From the NCBI GenBank assembly GCA_002451555.1, contig DKCU01000156.1:1-16054 (forward strand): DNA of 16,054 nt, in the 5' to 3' direction. Of the stretch, positions 6,226 to 13,885 are shown one piece after another. Every line of letters starts with the position of its first letter. Position 1 is the stretch's first letter. Below the pieces are notes generated by a model, which was not told the origin of the DNA, ran no database searches, and saw only the letters and a list, made by a program, of their open reading frames with translations. Source of the DNA: Candidatus Segatella albertsiae. GTDB lineage: Bacteria > Bacteroidota > Bacteroidia > Bacteroidales > Bacteroidaceae. The position numbers and the translations under genes were made by a program.

Positions 6226-7230
6226 TTAATTGGCATCGTCATCTATGAGAATGTCCAATCCCTCGGCAATAGCCTTGATTCTGTTCTTGACTCTTTCCGC
6301 AAGCGTCAATGGCTTTTTAGGAGTCTCTATTGCTGTATGCTCCTCTTCTATAATTTGAGTTTGCACTGTTGGAGGAACAATATCGCTACTGCCATTTGTC
6401 CCATCAGTTACTTCCGTAGGAATATCTTTATTGTCATTTTCGTTTTTCTCAGGAGTTACTCCTTGCTTGCTTTCATCAGATTCCTTCTTGTCATCTGTAT
6501 TGGATAGCTTCTTGATGCTGTCACGGATAGGATGGTAAAGCTTGCTGATAATCTCATCATAGTCCTCTTCCTCCTTGTTCCTTAATGAGTTGTCTGGCAG
6601 TTCTGCAGCCAGCTCGTTGTTCAAGCCAGTGGCCAGGATGGTAACCTTGGCATCCTCGTCAAGGCTGTCATCGTCCGAAAGACCCCATATCACCTTGATG
6701 TCTGGGTTCAATTCATCGAAGAAAGCATCAATCTCCCTCATCTCCTTGACGAAGATAGGATGCTTGCTGGATGTATAGATGTTGAACAGAATGCGCTGGG
6801 CGTTGCTGATGTCGCTTCCGTAGAGAAGGGGAGAGTCCAAGGCATTGAGGATGGCCTTTTCCACTCTGCCCTCACCCTTGGCTCTTCCCATGGCCATGAT
6901 GGCACCGCCGCCGCTCTTGATGGTGGTCTCGATGTCACGGAAGTCAAGGTTGATGGTACCCTCCACGGTGATCAGCTCCGAGATACTCTTGGTGGCGTCG
7001 CTCAACACCTTGTCAGCCAGCTTGACATCCTTCACGGTGATTTCAGAGTCCGCATAGACATCGCAGAGACGTTCGTTGTTCACGATGAGCAGCGCATCCA
7101 CGTTCTTGCGCATCTCCTCCACACCCTGCAATGCCTTGACAATCTTCTTGCGCTTCTCGAAATAGAACGGAATGGTGATGATGCCCACGGTCAGGATGCC
7201 CATGCTTTTGGCAATGCCGGCAATGACAGA
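6226..7230 (-). pseudogene. ftsZ: FtsZ, N-terminally truncated (lacks the nucleotide-binding half)
   Basis: The frame gives FtsZ from VIAGIAKSMGILTVGIITIP onward, i.e. immediately after where GGGTGTGAAP should stand. Kept are the central helix and C-terminal domain: VDALLIVNNERL, the T7 synergy loop NLDFRD with its Asn and Asp residues, GEGRVEKAILNALDSPLL, and KVTILATG. A Ser/Glu/Asp-rich linker and an Arg/Lys-containing C-terminus follow. Loops T1-T4, including the GGGTGTG tubulin signature, are missing, so GTP binding is impossible. The open frame runs to an ATG at 7248 (MAFSKRS) or 7320, but those codons are antisense to the plus-strand gene beyond the junction at ~7228. The sequence is divergent enough that it may be a second FtsZ paralogue; a cell needs an intact FtsZ elsewhere. 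Confidence 0.82.
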
Positions 7231-7732
7231 CCTTTTGCTGAAAGCCATCAGTGTGCCTGTTCTTGAGCAACTTCGCATCGAGGCGGCAAGGGCAACCCTC
7301 AGCCATCTCGTCATCACCAAGGACTTTCGCTTTATTTTGTCAGACTATGTAAACAAGGAAGTGATGCTCAGCCCCATTCATAAGGCACTTTATATCCTCT
7401 TCTTGAACCATCCGGAAGGCATCGAGTTCAAGAACTTGGTGGATTATCGTGAGGAATTGCTCACTATATATAATAAGGTGGGAAACAGGATAGACCCAGA
7501 CAAGATTATTGAGACGGTGAATCGCTTGGTCAATCCATTGGACAATGCCATCAACGAGAAGTGCTCTCGCATCAAGGCTGCCTTCTCAGACTTGATGGAC
7601 GAGTACCAGGCGGACTATTACATCATCAACAGCCATATCAAGCACCATCAGGGAACCTCCACCAAGCTTTGGTTTGAGAGGTTGAAAATCATCAACCTCC
7701 CAAGAGAACTTGTTGTCATGGAGATGGCTTGA
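7228..7732 (+). pseudogene. Conserved Bacteroidales hypothetical protein, N-terminally truncated
   Basis: The frame is open across the FtsZ junction (it can start at an ATG at 7172), but coding-like sequence begins near 7228 and runs about 167 residues. From memory, LSHLVITKDFRFILSDY, HKALYILFLNHPEGIEFK, VDYREELLTIY and INEKCSRIKAAF are blocks of a Bacteroidales family of unknown function whose members have an N-terminal coiled coil. The end (KIINLPRELVVME) matches the family terminus, so the 3' part is complete. The missing N-terminus and absence of a promoter suggest it is not expressed normally. The stop codon at 7730-7732 is followed 134 bases later by the ATPase fragment start. Confidence 0.6.
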
Positions 7733-7866
7733 TGAGGTCTATCTTGGGGGGTGACTGTCTTATTCTGTGCAATCAGATTGCTTTCTATGCTAAAAACGAA
7801 GCTTCATTGGTAGTTTATGAAGAAAAAGTGGCAAAATTGCCAAAAAATCTTCGTAAAGTTTATACT

Positions 7867-8229
7867 ATGCAGATAAAAAGGAATTACTATTTACAACAAC
7901 TCATAGACGGAAAAAAGAATGGGTTGATCAAGATAATTACTGGCATTAGGAGATGTGGAAAGTCATATTTGCTTTTCACGCTCTTTAGGCAGCACTTGAT
8001 AGCTTCGGGTGTGCCTGACGACCACATCATCCGAATTGCATTGGATGATATAGAGAATGAAGAGTTGCGTGCTCCCCTTGTACTTTATAAGAATATCAAG
8101 GCAAGAATGATAGATGATGAGTTGTATTATATCCTCTTGGATGAGGTACAATTGGTTCCACGTTTCGAGGAGGTATTGAATAGCCTTCTGAGGATAGATA
8201 ATGCCGATGTATATGCACAATTTAAGTAA
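7867..8229 (+). pseudogene. AAA_14/DUF4143-type ATPase, C-terminally truncated
   Basis: From the ATG at 7867 the protein reads MQIKRNYYLQQLIDGKKNGL and stops after 120 residues. Walker A is TGIRRCGKSYLL (~27-38) and Walker B with the following glutamine is YYILLDEVQLV (~91-101), typical of the archaeal-type AAA_14 ATPases with a C-terminal DUF4143, which are ~400-450 residues. The expected continuation after NADVY (sensor 1, TGSN-like) is replaced by AQFK and a stop. The break lies near 8215. An in-frame ATG at 7729 exists but the added residues do not look like this family. Such ATPases of unknown role are numerous in Bacteroidales. Confidence 0.8.
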
Positions 8230-8358
8230 AAGCAACGAAAAGAGAAGATGAGAAGAATCAACTGCAAGTGGTTGATAATGAACAATATTTCATAATTCTG
8301 CCGAATGGCGATAACGCAAGATAGAGCAGGATATTGAGTTCTTTCAGTTACCAAACCG
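8216..8358 (+). other. Short unexplained segment between two gene fragments
   Basis: The stretch lies between the ATPase break and the integrase homology. One frame (about 8229-8320) reads as plausible protein ending NQLQVVDNEQYFIILPNGDN followed by a stop, and may be the 3' end of yet another lost gene. I cannot assign it. Confidence 0.25.
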
Positions 8359-9066
8359 TTAGCGCAATTCGGTTGCAAGTTGTCATGCACGCCAAAGTTG
8401 TGGAATCCACGTGAGAGCAGACTTGACGGCAAGAGCAAGGAGGCTGTGGAAGTGAACGCCAAGATTGACAAGCTGTTGTTGACGATAAACTCCGCCTATG
8501 AGTCGCTTGTGGAGCGCAAGGTGGATTTTGATGCAAAGGCGATAAAGGAGTTGTTTCAATGCAGTGCAGACACTCAGATGACTTTGTTGAAACAGCTTGA
8601 TGCTATCATTGCGGACATTGAGTCAAGAATCGGCATCGACTATAAGATAGGTACGTTGCCCAACTATCAATACACTCGCTTGACATTGGGATTGTTTGTA
8701 AAGAAACGCTATGGTACTGATGATGTGGCATTCGGTGAGCTTGACGAGCAGTTTATCCGTGAGTACATGGACTTTTGCTTGGATGAGAGAGGTCTTGCAC
8801 TTGATACAGTCCGCCACTATCTCGCCATCTTGAAGAAAACCTGCCGAATAGCTTTCAAGGCAGGACACTCCGAACGTTACCATTTTATGCACTTCAAGCT
8901 ACCTCAAAAGAAAGAGAATCCACCAAAGGCATTGACACGAGAGGACTTCTTGAAAATCCGTGACTACGAGATACCCAAGAACAGAAAGTCGTTGGCTCTT
9001 ACCCGTGACCTCTTTCTTTTCGCTTGCTATACAGGCACGGCTTATGCCGATACAGTTGTCCTTCAT
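8359..9066 (+). pseudogene. Bacteroidales conjugative-transposon tyrosine recombinase, truncated at both ends
   Basis: The frame is open from 8338 to 9237, and homology runs from about QFGCKLSCTPKLWNPRESRL to LTRDLFLFACYTGTAYAD. That covers most of the Arm/SAM-like core-binding domain (EFIREYMDFCLDERGLAL-like segment, TVRHYLAILKKTCRIA) and the first helices of the catalytic domain. The His-x-x-Arg box and the tyrosine nucleophile are absent, so it cannot recombine DNA. The N-terminal beta strands are also gone. After YADTVVL the residues are antisense to the LytTR-like fragment. The style is IntDOT-like, from an integrative conjugative element. It is a remnant of past insertion here. Confidence 0.8.
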
Positions 9067-9183
9067 TGCTTCAATATAAGCAATGTTGCTGACGGTGATT
9101 CGCTTGCATCCCATGCCACAACTAATCAAGAATACATCGGTAGGGTACAAACACTCGTTTGGTACTTTCATTTCTGTTTTCAT
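9055..9183 (-). pseudogene. Probable LytTR-type regulator, 5' fragment
   Basis: From the ATG at 9181-9183 the frame begins MKTEMKVPNECLYPTDVFLI. It continues with SCGMGCKRITVSNIAYIEAMKDN. The VxxIxYIEAxKDN pattern matches the start of a LytTR DNA-binding domain found in small Bacteroidota regulators. Past codon ~43 the residues are antisense to the integrase, so the break is at ~9060. A perfect -7 element 33 bases upstream (9216-9224) supports a real gene start. The family call rests on about 20 residues. Confidence 0.4.
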
Positions 9184-9215
9184 AACAATTTTGTTTTGAG
9201 CACCTCACGATTGAC

Positions 9216-9224
9216 GCAAAGGTA
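9216..9224 (-). promoter_or_regulatory. Bacteroidota -7 promoter element for the LytTR-like fragment
   Basis: The minus strand reads TACCTTTGC, an exact TAnnTTTG match, at a normal distance from the ATG at 9183. If active it would now transcribe antisense into the integrase remnant. Confidence 0.55.
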
Positions 9225-9294
9225 CTTCAAACCATGAAAACAGGCAGCACGAAACCACCATACAGCCATATCATCCACCCAACAGGTATCAAGA

Positions 9295-9342
9295 CACGAT
9301 GAAGGGTCTATACGCCCACCTATCATCGTGGCATATAGACCC
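9295..9342. repeat. Interleaved, mutually exclusive inverted repeats
   Basis: One pair is CACGATGA (9295-9302) with TCATCGTG (9323-9330), a perfect 8-bp stem. A second is GGGTCTATA (9304-9312) with TATAGACCC (9334-9342), a perfect 9-bp stem extended by CCAC (9316-9319) with GTGG (9328-9331). The pairs interlock, so only one stem can form at a time. No T-run follows on either strand. It lies between the end of the fimbrial operon and the LytTR-like promoter. Confidence 0.6.
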
Positions 9343-9393
9343 TTGTCGCTTTCCCGTGAAGTGCGGGTGAATATATGTTACTGAGCACTTTAT

Positions 9394-9414
9394 ACTCCTG
9401 CCCAGCTTAGGAGT
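9394..9414 (-). terminator. Weak candidate terminator of the fimbrial operon
   Basis: ACTCCT (9394-9399) and AGGAGT (9409-9414) form a 6-bp hairpin with a 9-base loop, 4 bases past the stop of the last fimbrial gene. There is no U-tract, so this is weak; the larger hairpin at 9304-9342 may be the real transcript end. Confidence 0.3.
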
Positions 9415-9418
9415 TCAA

Positions 9419-10966
9419 TTATTCTTCTCTAAATTTAATCTCCTTGAATTTGTAACCAAGGAAATTCATATTGACACATTGGTCAGAACCTTTATAAGGG
9501 TGATTTATTGATATCCAAAAGAAATTTCCGTCTTCATTGAGATATAAGGTTAGCATACTTTGGCTTGAAGATAATATAAGAGAAACATCTTGTGTTTTAA
9601 CACTCTCAAATATCCCATCTTCATTATCTTCACCTCCAGTCCCAACTTTGGTGAGTGAACCCAACAAAACAGTTTTCAAATTACTGCAAGAACAGAATGC
9701 TTTAATACCTATTTCCGACACTTTAGGCAAATTAACATTTTCAAGAGACTTACATTGATCAAATGCTTGCATTTTTACGTTGCTTACGTTAGGGGCTTCT
9801 ATATCCTTCAAGCTACTTCCGCTAAAGGCCTTCTCACCTATAGTAACGGCATCTGGCAAAGTAACCTTATTAAGCCAAGTCACATCTTTAAAAGTTCCTT
9901 CTGGAATTGTCATCACACTCTTTAGAGTTAAATTGACACTTCCGTCTGCAACACCTTTGTCTTTAATTGCAGTTTTGATGGCATCGAAAATATCCGAAGA
10001 CGCATTGGAATTCAAGGTCAACACTACATCATTGCCTTTTCTCAATTGTGCAGCGATAGATTCTTTAATACTCTCTACCGTTATAGCAGAAGCCTCGCCA
10101 CCAGGTATTGTTGAGCCTGTTGTCCAGTCTGCCACTTCTACATTTTCTATCGTAGCCCTATCCTTGCCAATTTTTAAGTCGTAAGTATAGCTTTTTCTAT
10201 TTTCAAGATTTGGAATACCTTTAACATAGAAAGTTTTACCATCAGGATATTCATCACTATATACAACTACACTCATGAAGTTTTTACCTTCATCGCCAGC
10301 ATCAGGTGCCACTAAAGCAATCCATGGTTTCCAATTTTCATCACTACCTTCATGATAAGGAGTTATCTCCTTAACTTCACCATTTGGTGTAGCAGGTATG
10401 TCCGTTTGTGAAAAAAATCTCACTTTAGAGAGATGCAAATGGGTAAACTCATTGGTAAAAGACGCTTCTGTTATGTTGACTATTACTCGCGCTGTTTGTC
10501 GGTCAAAGTCTAAAACTAATTCTCGATTGTCAGGAATAGACGGCTCTGTTCTATCTGCAATCATGTAATCAGATAAAGCTATTAAATCCTCGTTAGACTG
10601 ATTTTCACGAATGTGTCCATTATCAAAACTGTTGGAGTCATATGGGTAATATGCCTTGAACTCTGTTGCACTCGTCTCCCATTTTAATGTTTTTTTTGAA
10701 TCATTGGCTTGCCATATGCCATTTTTCTTTTCATACAATACAGGTGTGCCGTTGTTCAGACCAATCCCGATTCGGTCATTGTCATTAAAAAGCATTTGCT
10801 CCTCCTTTGTTCCCACAGGGTTACTTCGGGTGAAGATACTTTTGCCACCTATGGTTGCATTGACTTTTACTTCATTTTCTGCAAAATGAACTTGTTCCTC
10901 TTCAGTAGAGCAAGCTGCAAGCATTGCAATAAGTGCAAATGTTTCTATATATCTTGATAATTTCAT
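9419..10966 (-). CDS. Fimbrillin family lipoprotein with C-terminal BspA-like leucine-rich repeats (putative tip adhesin)
   Basis: The 515-residue protein has a lipoprotein signal peptide ending LAAC (Cys19). Residues ~30-292 are a two-domain fimbrillin module: VKVNATIGGKSIFTRSN with a Thr-Arg site at 46-47, TEFKAYYPYDS (~101), LVLDFDRQTARVIVNI (~150), and the closing strand VADWTTGSTIPGGEA (~278-291), which is where ordinary fimbrillins end. A helical linker follows (~294-335). Residues ~345-445 then hold BspA/LRR_5-type repeats with the pattern IPEGTFKDVTWLNKVTLPDA, IGEKAFSGSSL, QAFDQCKSLENVNLPKVSEI and IKAFCSCSNLKTVLL. BspA-type repeats mediate adhesion in oral Bacteroidales. Last gene of the operon, 30 bases after the preceding fimbrillin. 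A tip role is inference. Confidence 0.85.
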   Translation of the reverse strand: MKLSRYIETFALIAMLAACSTEEEQVHFAENEVKVNATIGGKSIFTRSNPVGTKEEQMLFNDNDRIGIGLNNGTPVLYEKKNGIWQANDSKKTLKWETSATEFKAYYPYDSNSFDNGHIRENQSNEDLIALSDYMIADRTEPSIPDNRELVLDFDRQTARVIVNITEASFTNEFTHLHLSKVRFFSQTDIPATPNGEVKEITPYHEGSDENWKPWIALVAPDAGDEGKNFMSVVVYSDEYPDGKTFYVKGIPNLENRKSYTYDLKIGKDRATIENVEVADWTTGSTIPGGEASAITVESIKESIAAQLRKGNDVVLTLNSNASSDIFDAIKTAIKDKGVADGSVNLTLKSVMTIPEGTFKDVTWLNKVTLPDAVTIGEKAFSGSSLKDIEAPNVSNVKMQAFDQCKSLENVNLPKVSEIGIKAFCSCSNLKTVLLGSLTKVGTGGEDNEDGIFESVKTQDVSLILSSSQSMLTLYLNEDGNFFWISINHPYKGSDQCVNMNFLGYKFKEIKFREE

Positions 10967-10996
10967 ATCTCTTTGTTTTAAAATCTGTTATTTTGA

Positions 10997-11956
10997 TTAT
11001 TCTGTTTCCAAATTGCCACCAGTTCCTTCGTCCCAAGGACTTGCCGTTATGTACCCAGATTTTACGACATCTTTACCTACTGTAAGGTTTAGTTGATGTT
11101 TCTTGCCAGATTCCAATGTCACACTTTCAGAAGCTGTCCACACATAATTTTTGCCGTCTATTTCAAACTCCACTCTAAATCCTTGGGCAATAGTTTGAGG
11201 AATAAGAATGGCTGAGTAGTTTACTGTCGCATGGACATCATTGTTGGCTGCAGCGTTGAAATTTCCAATCACGGGTGTGATTAAAACAGGTACACTGGTA
11301 GCATCCGCTGTCACACTGATGACATCTGCTGTAAAATCAGCATAACCCAATTTGACGCTTCCTCCGATATTTATATTCTTTATCGGATTAGATGCCAAAG
11401 GAGCAGTTTCATTAAACTCATTGCCGAACTCTATGTTTATGTTCAGCAAACTGAGGGCATGGGTAAAAGTTATATCAACAGCACCATTTGTCAAATCCGT
11501 TTCTGGCACAAACCCTTTTTTCTTGTAAACAAGAAAGTCCGATTCGTAAGTATCCGCTTTCTGTTGCTCTTTTACATAAACAGGATAATTTGTGGCGTTA
11601 CTCATTGTCTCGTATCTTGAAACATTATAGTAGGGTGCATAAGCTATAATATCCACAGGTTGCGAGGCATTTTGCCAGAGCATCTGAGAAGCAGGAGTCC
11701 AAGTTGAAGCAGCTTTTGTCACCTTTACATTGTCATAGGAATATTTGGTGCTTTGGGGATTGACGATGCAAAAAGCGAATTCGTCAAGAGTATTGGTGCT
11801 GTGAAATGCACGTGTAGCTATGTCCTTTACATTTGTTGTAACTCGCACCACATTATCCATTGGATAATTGCTCTGTGCAAAATCTTCATCGTTAGAGCAA
11901 CTGGCAAAAAACACTGTCACCAAGGTTGCCGCTGTCAATATTTTTGTTGCTTTCAT
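10997..11956 (-). CDS. Fimbrillin family lipoprotein (type V pilus subunit)
   Basis: The 319-residue protein has a lipobox FASC with Cys20 after a hydrophobic signal peptide (MKATKILTAATLVTVF). The mature N-terminus has the beta-strand VRVTTNVKDIATRAFHS with Thr-Arg at 48-49, the position where gingipain-type processing cuts P. gingivalis FimA-like subunits. IIAYAPYYNVSRYE, VDITFTHALSLLNINIEFG, and the final strand SGYITASPWDEG (Trp308) are fimbrillin hallmarks. It would be exported as a lipoprotein, cleaved, and polymerised by donor-strand exchange. It lies 30 bases from each neighbour in the operon. It could be a shaft or an accessory subunit. Confidence 0.9.
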   Translation of the reverse strand: MKATKILTAATLVTVFFASCSNDEDFAQSNYPMDNVVRVTTNVKDIATRAFHSTNTLDEFAFCIVNPQSTKYSYDNVKVTKAASTWTPASQMLWQNASQPVDIIAYAPYYNVSRYETMSNATNYPVYVKEQQKADTYESDFLVYKKKGFVPETDLTNGAVDITFTHALSLLNINIEFGNEFNETAPLASNPIKNINIGGSVKLGYADFTADVISVTADATSVPVLITPVIGNFNAAANNDVHATVNYSAILIPQTIAQGFRVEFEIDGKNYVWTASESVTLESGKKHQLNLTVGKDVVKSGYITASPWDEGTGGNLETE

Positions 11957-11986
11957 ATTGTATCTGTATTTAAAAGTTTTACTATG

Positions 11987-12889
11987 TTAATTGAGAGCTT
12001 CGCCATTGAATGTGCTGCCATCCTCCCAATCTGTAATTTTAACCTCTCCAAGTTTTATCTCGTCACGTCCCACCTCCAGATTGACAGTAGTAATCTTGCC
12101 ACTTTCAAACTTGAAAGGTGTGCCGTTATCATAAATGAAATTCTTGCCACCAATGACAATAGTGAGTTGCTTGACCTCTTCCTGTGGAATTATGACGGAA
12201 ACATACTTGGTGTTTTCTGTAATCTCAGGAAGCGAAATATCTTCTTTTATGGTGGTGGAAGGAGTAATGACTTTTGTCAAGTAATTGACGGTCGCCTCTT
12301 TTGCAGCATTGCCTACAACCACTTTCTCTACGGTTGGTATGCCGCCCCATTGATTCTTATAGGTGAGGTTCACCACAAGTTTAGCCATCACGTGAGTGAA
12401 AGTGAGAGGAACAGTTTGCTGCACGTCCGCATTATAGGATATTCCATCTGTATTTACTGCCACCAAGAGGTCGCTTTCTTCTTGTTTCGTCACATCAAAT
12501 GTATATTCACCAGCGGTAAGGTCGGATATTGCAGCGGTAGGGTAAACACCGATGAAATAATGCTTGTCACGGTTGTTCTTCCAAAGCATCTGTGGAGTGG
12601 ATACCCATGAGCCGTTGGTCAACTTGTTGATAGCATTGTTCACCACACGCTCGCTTGTCTCAGGGGCAACAGTTGCATCGCCTGTCCAAGCATATACGCT
12701 GATTTCGTCACCCTCCACAAACTTCTGACCACCATTCTCATCTGTGGCAACACGTGTCATGTTACCGATGTTGGTAGAAACGGTGATGTACTTGGAGGTA
12801 TCGCCTCCGATACCGTTCTCGTTGTCGGAACAACTGCCCAATGTCAATGCCATTGTCATCAGGGCAAAGAGATAAGTCTTTGTTCTCAT
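11987..12889 (-). CDS. Fimbrillin family lipoprotein (probable major shaft subunit)
   Basis: The 300-residue protein has a lipobox LGSC with Cys20. The mature start has ITVSTNIGNMTRVATDENGG with Thr-Arg at 45-46, then GDEISVYAW, TPQMLWKNNRDKHYFIGVYP, VPLTFTHVMAKLVVNLTYK, YVSVIIPQEEVKQLTIVIGG and the closing strand VKITDWEDGSTFNGEA (Trp288), all fimbrillin features. As the first fimbrillin after the anchor gene it holds the position of the major subunit in type V pilus loci, but that is inferred from order only. The gap to the anchor gene is 60 bases. Confidence 0.9.
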   Translation of the reverse strand: MRTKTYLFALMTMALTLGSCSDNENGIGGDTSKYITVSTNIGNMTRVATDENGGQKFVEGDEISVYAWTGDATVAPETSERVVNNAINKLTNGSWVSTPQMLWKNNRDKHYFIGVYPTAAISDLTAGEYTFDVTKQEESDLLVAVNTDGISYNADVQQTVPLTFTHVMAKLVVNLTYKNQWGGIPTVEKVVVGNAAKEATVNYLTKVITPSTTIKEDISLPEITENTKYVSVIIPQEEVKQLTIVIGGKNFIYDNGTPFKFESGKITTVNLEVGRDEIKLGEVKITDWEDGSTFNGEALN

Positions 12890-12949
12890 TGTCTTTTACT
12901 TTTTATGTTTATATTCTTGTTTTGATTCTTGCATAAAGGATATTGTCGC

Positions 12950-13864
12950 TTAATCTTCTGGATTCAAGATTTCGCCACGATATATCCATCCTTCTGTCCA
13001 GTCATCTATCTTCGTGCTCGTAAGATACATGTAAGGCTTCATCTCCTCATATTCTAAGTTAATCTGATATTTGCCACCTGCCTTCATGATGGGGGCTTCG
13101 AGGTCGTAGTTGCTAACTGTTCCGTTAGGAGCAATCAGTTGGATAAACAGGCGAGTTGTATGAAAACCGTTTGCAGTCGGCATCAAGCGCATTGTTTCCG
13201 TCATCAACGCATTGCCATGCACGGCGATAGCCAAAGGTATGTCACACTCTTCCTTTGTATAGGTGGCTGTCCCGAATGTCCCATCTTCATTCTTTTGCAG
13301 AGGAAGTAGTCCTGTTGCGACATTTAGAACCTTGCCTATAATTGCCGTGTTTTCTGGCACGCCCTCAATGGTAACGGTCAGCTCCGCAAGCATACGGCGC
13401 ATTTCGTCTTTTGTTACGTAGTTGCCATTTGACTTGTCGATAACGATGTCCGTGACACCATAATAGCCATGGTCGGGCGAGGCACTTGGATTAGACAGTC
13501 CAAACATGAGTTGATTCATATTCGTGACAGCTCTTGTCGCCTCACCTATGGTAAAAGGTTCTATCAAATTGGTCGCTGCCAATATCTGATAATGCCCTTC
13601 AGGAAGAGCGAAGCGTTGGCTTGCCACCTCCTGCGCACTGCCATAATGTCTTTCCTCTACAAGCGAACCGTCATCGGCATTGAATATCCAGAGTTTCACG
13701 TCATTCACATCCGTACCTTGGTCGGCTTCATCTGCCCAAGTGAGAGACACAGACAAGCCACCCTCATCCTCACCATCATGAACATCATGGTCGCAACTTG
13801 CCAACAGGCATGGGACGCACAGTAGCACCCATAACCAAATATTAAATCTTCTTTTTGCTTTCAT
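12950..13864 (-). CDS. FimB/Mfa2 family fimbrial anchor lipoprotein
   Basis: The 304-residue protein has a signal peptide with lipobox LASC (Cys24). LSVSLTWADEADQG followed by NDVKLWIFNADDGSLVEERH is the typical N-terminal domain of FimB/Mfa2 proteins, with LPEGHYQILAATNL next (~89-102). GYYGVTDIVI and MRRMLAELTVTIEGVPEN mark the second domain; the end is STKIDDWTEGWIYRGEIL. Unlike the three fimbrillins here, it has no Thr-Arg site after the first strand, which fits a subunit that is not processed but stays lipid-anchored in the outer membrane to limit fibre length. It is 21 bases downstream of the OmpA-family gene. Confidence 0.88.
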   Translation of the reverse strand: MKAKRRFNIWLWVLLCVPCLLASCDHDVHDGEDEGGLSVSLTWADEADQGTDVNDVKLWIFNADDGSLVEERHYGSAQEVASQRFALPEGHYQILAATNLIEPFTIGEATRAVTNMNQLMFGLSNPSASPDHGYYGVTDIVIDKSNGNYVTKDEMRRMLAELTVTIEGVPENTAIIGKVLNVATGLLPLQKNEDGTFGTATYTKEECDIPLAIAVHGNALMTETMRLMPTANGFHTTRLFIQLIAPNGTVSNYDLEAPIMKAGGKYQINLEYEEMKPYMYLTSTKIDDWTEGWIYRGEILNPED

Positions 13865-13885
13865 TTTTCTATCTTGTTTTATGGG

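Noticed and set aside
6760..7266. Plus-strand open frame over the FtsZ region
   Set aside because: It is antisense to well-conserved FtsZ sequence; no family features.
7837..7848. GGCAAAATTGCC hairpin upstream of the ATPase fragment
   Set aside because: A 5-bp stem with a 2-base centre is too small to support an operator or terminator call.
11753..12610. Plus-strand open frame (285 codons) across two fimbrillins
   Set aside because: It spans the intergenic gap of two clear minus-strand fimbrillin genes; Cys/Tyr/His-rich composition is typical of antisense translation.
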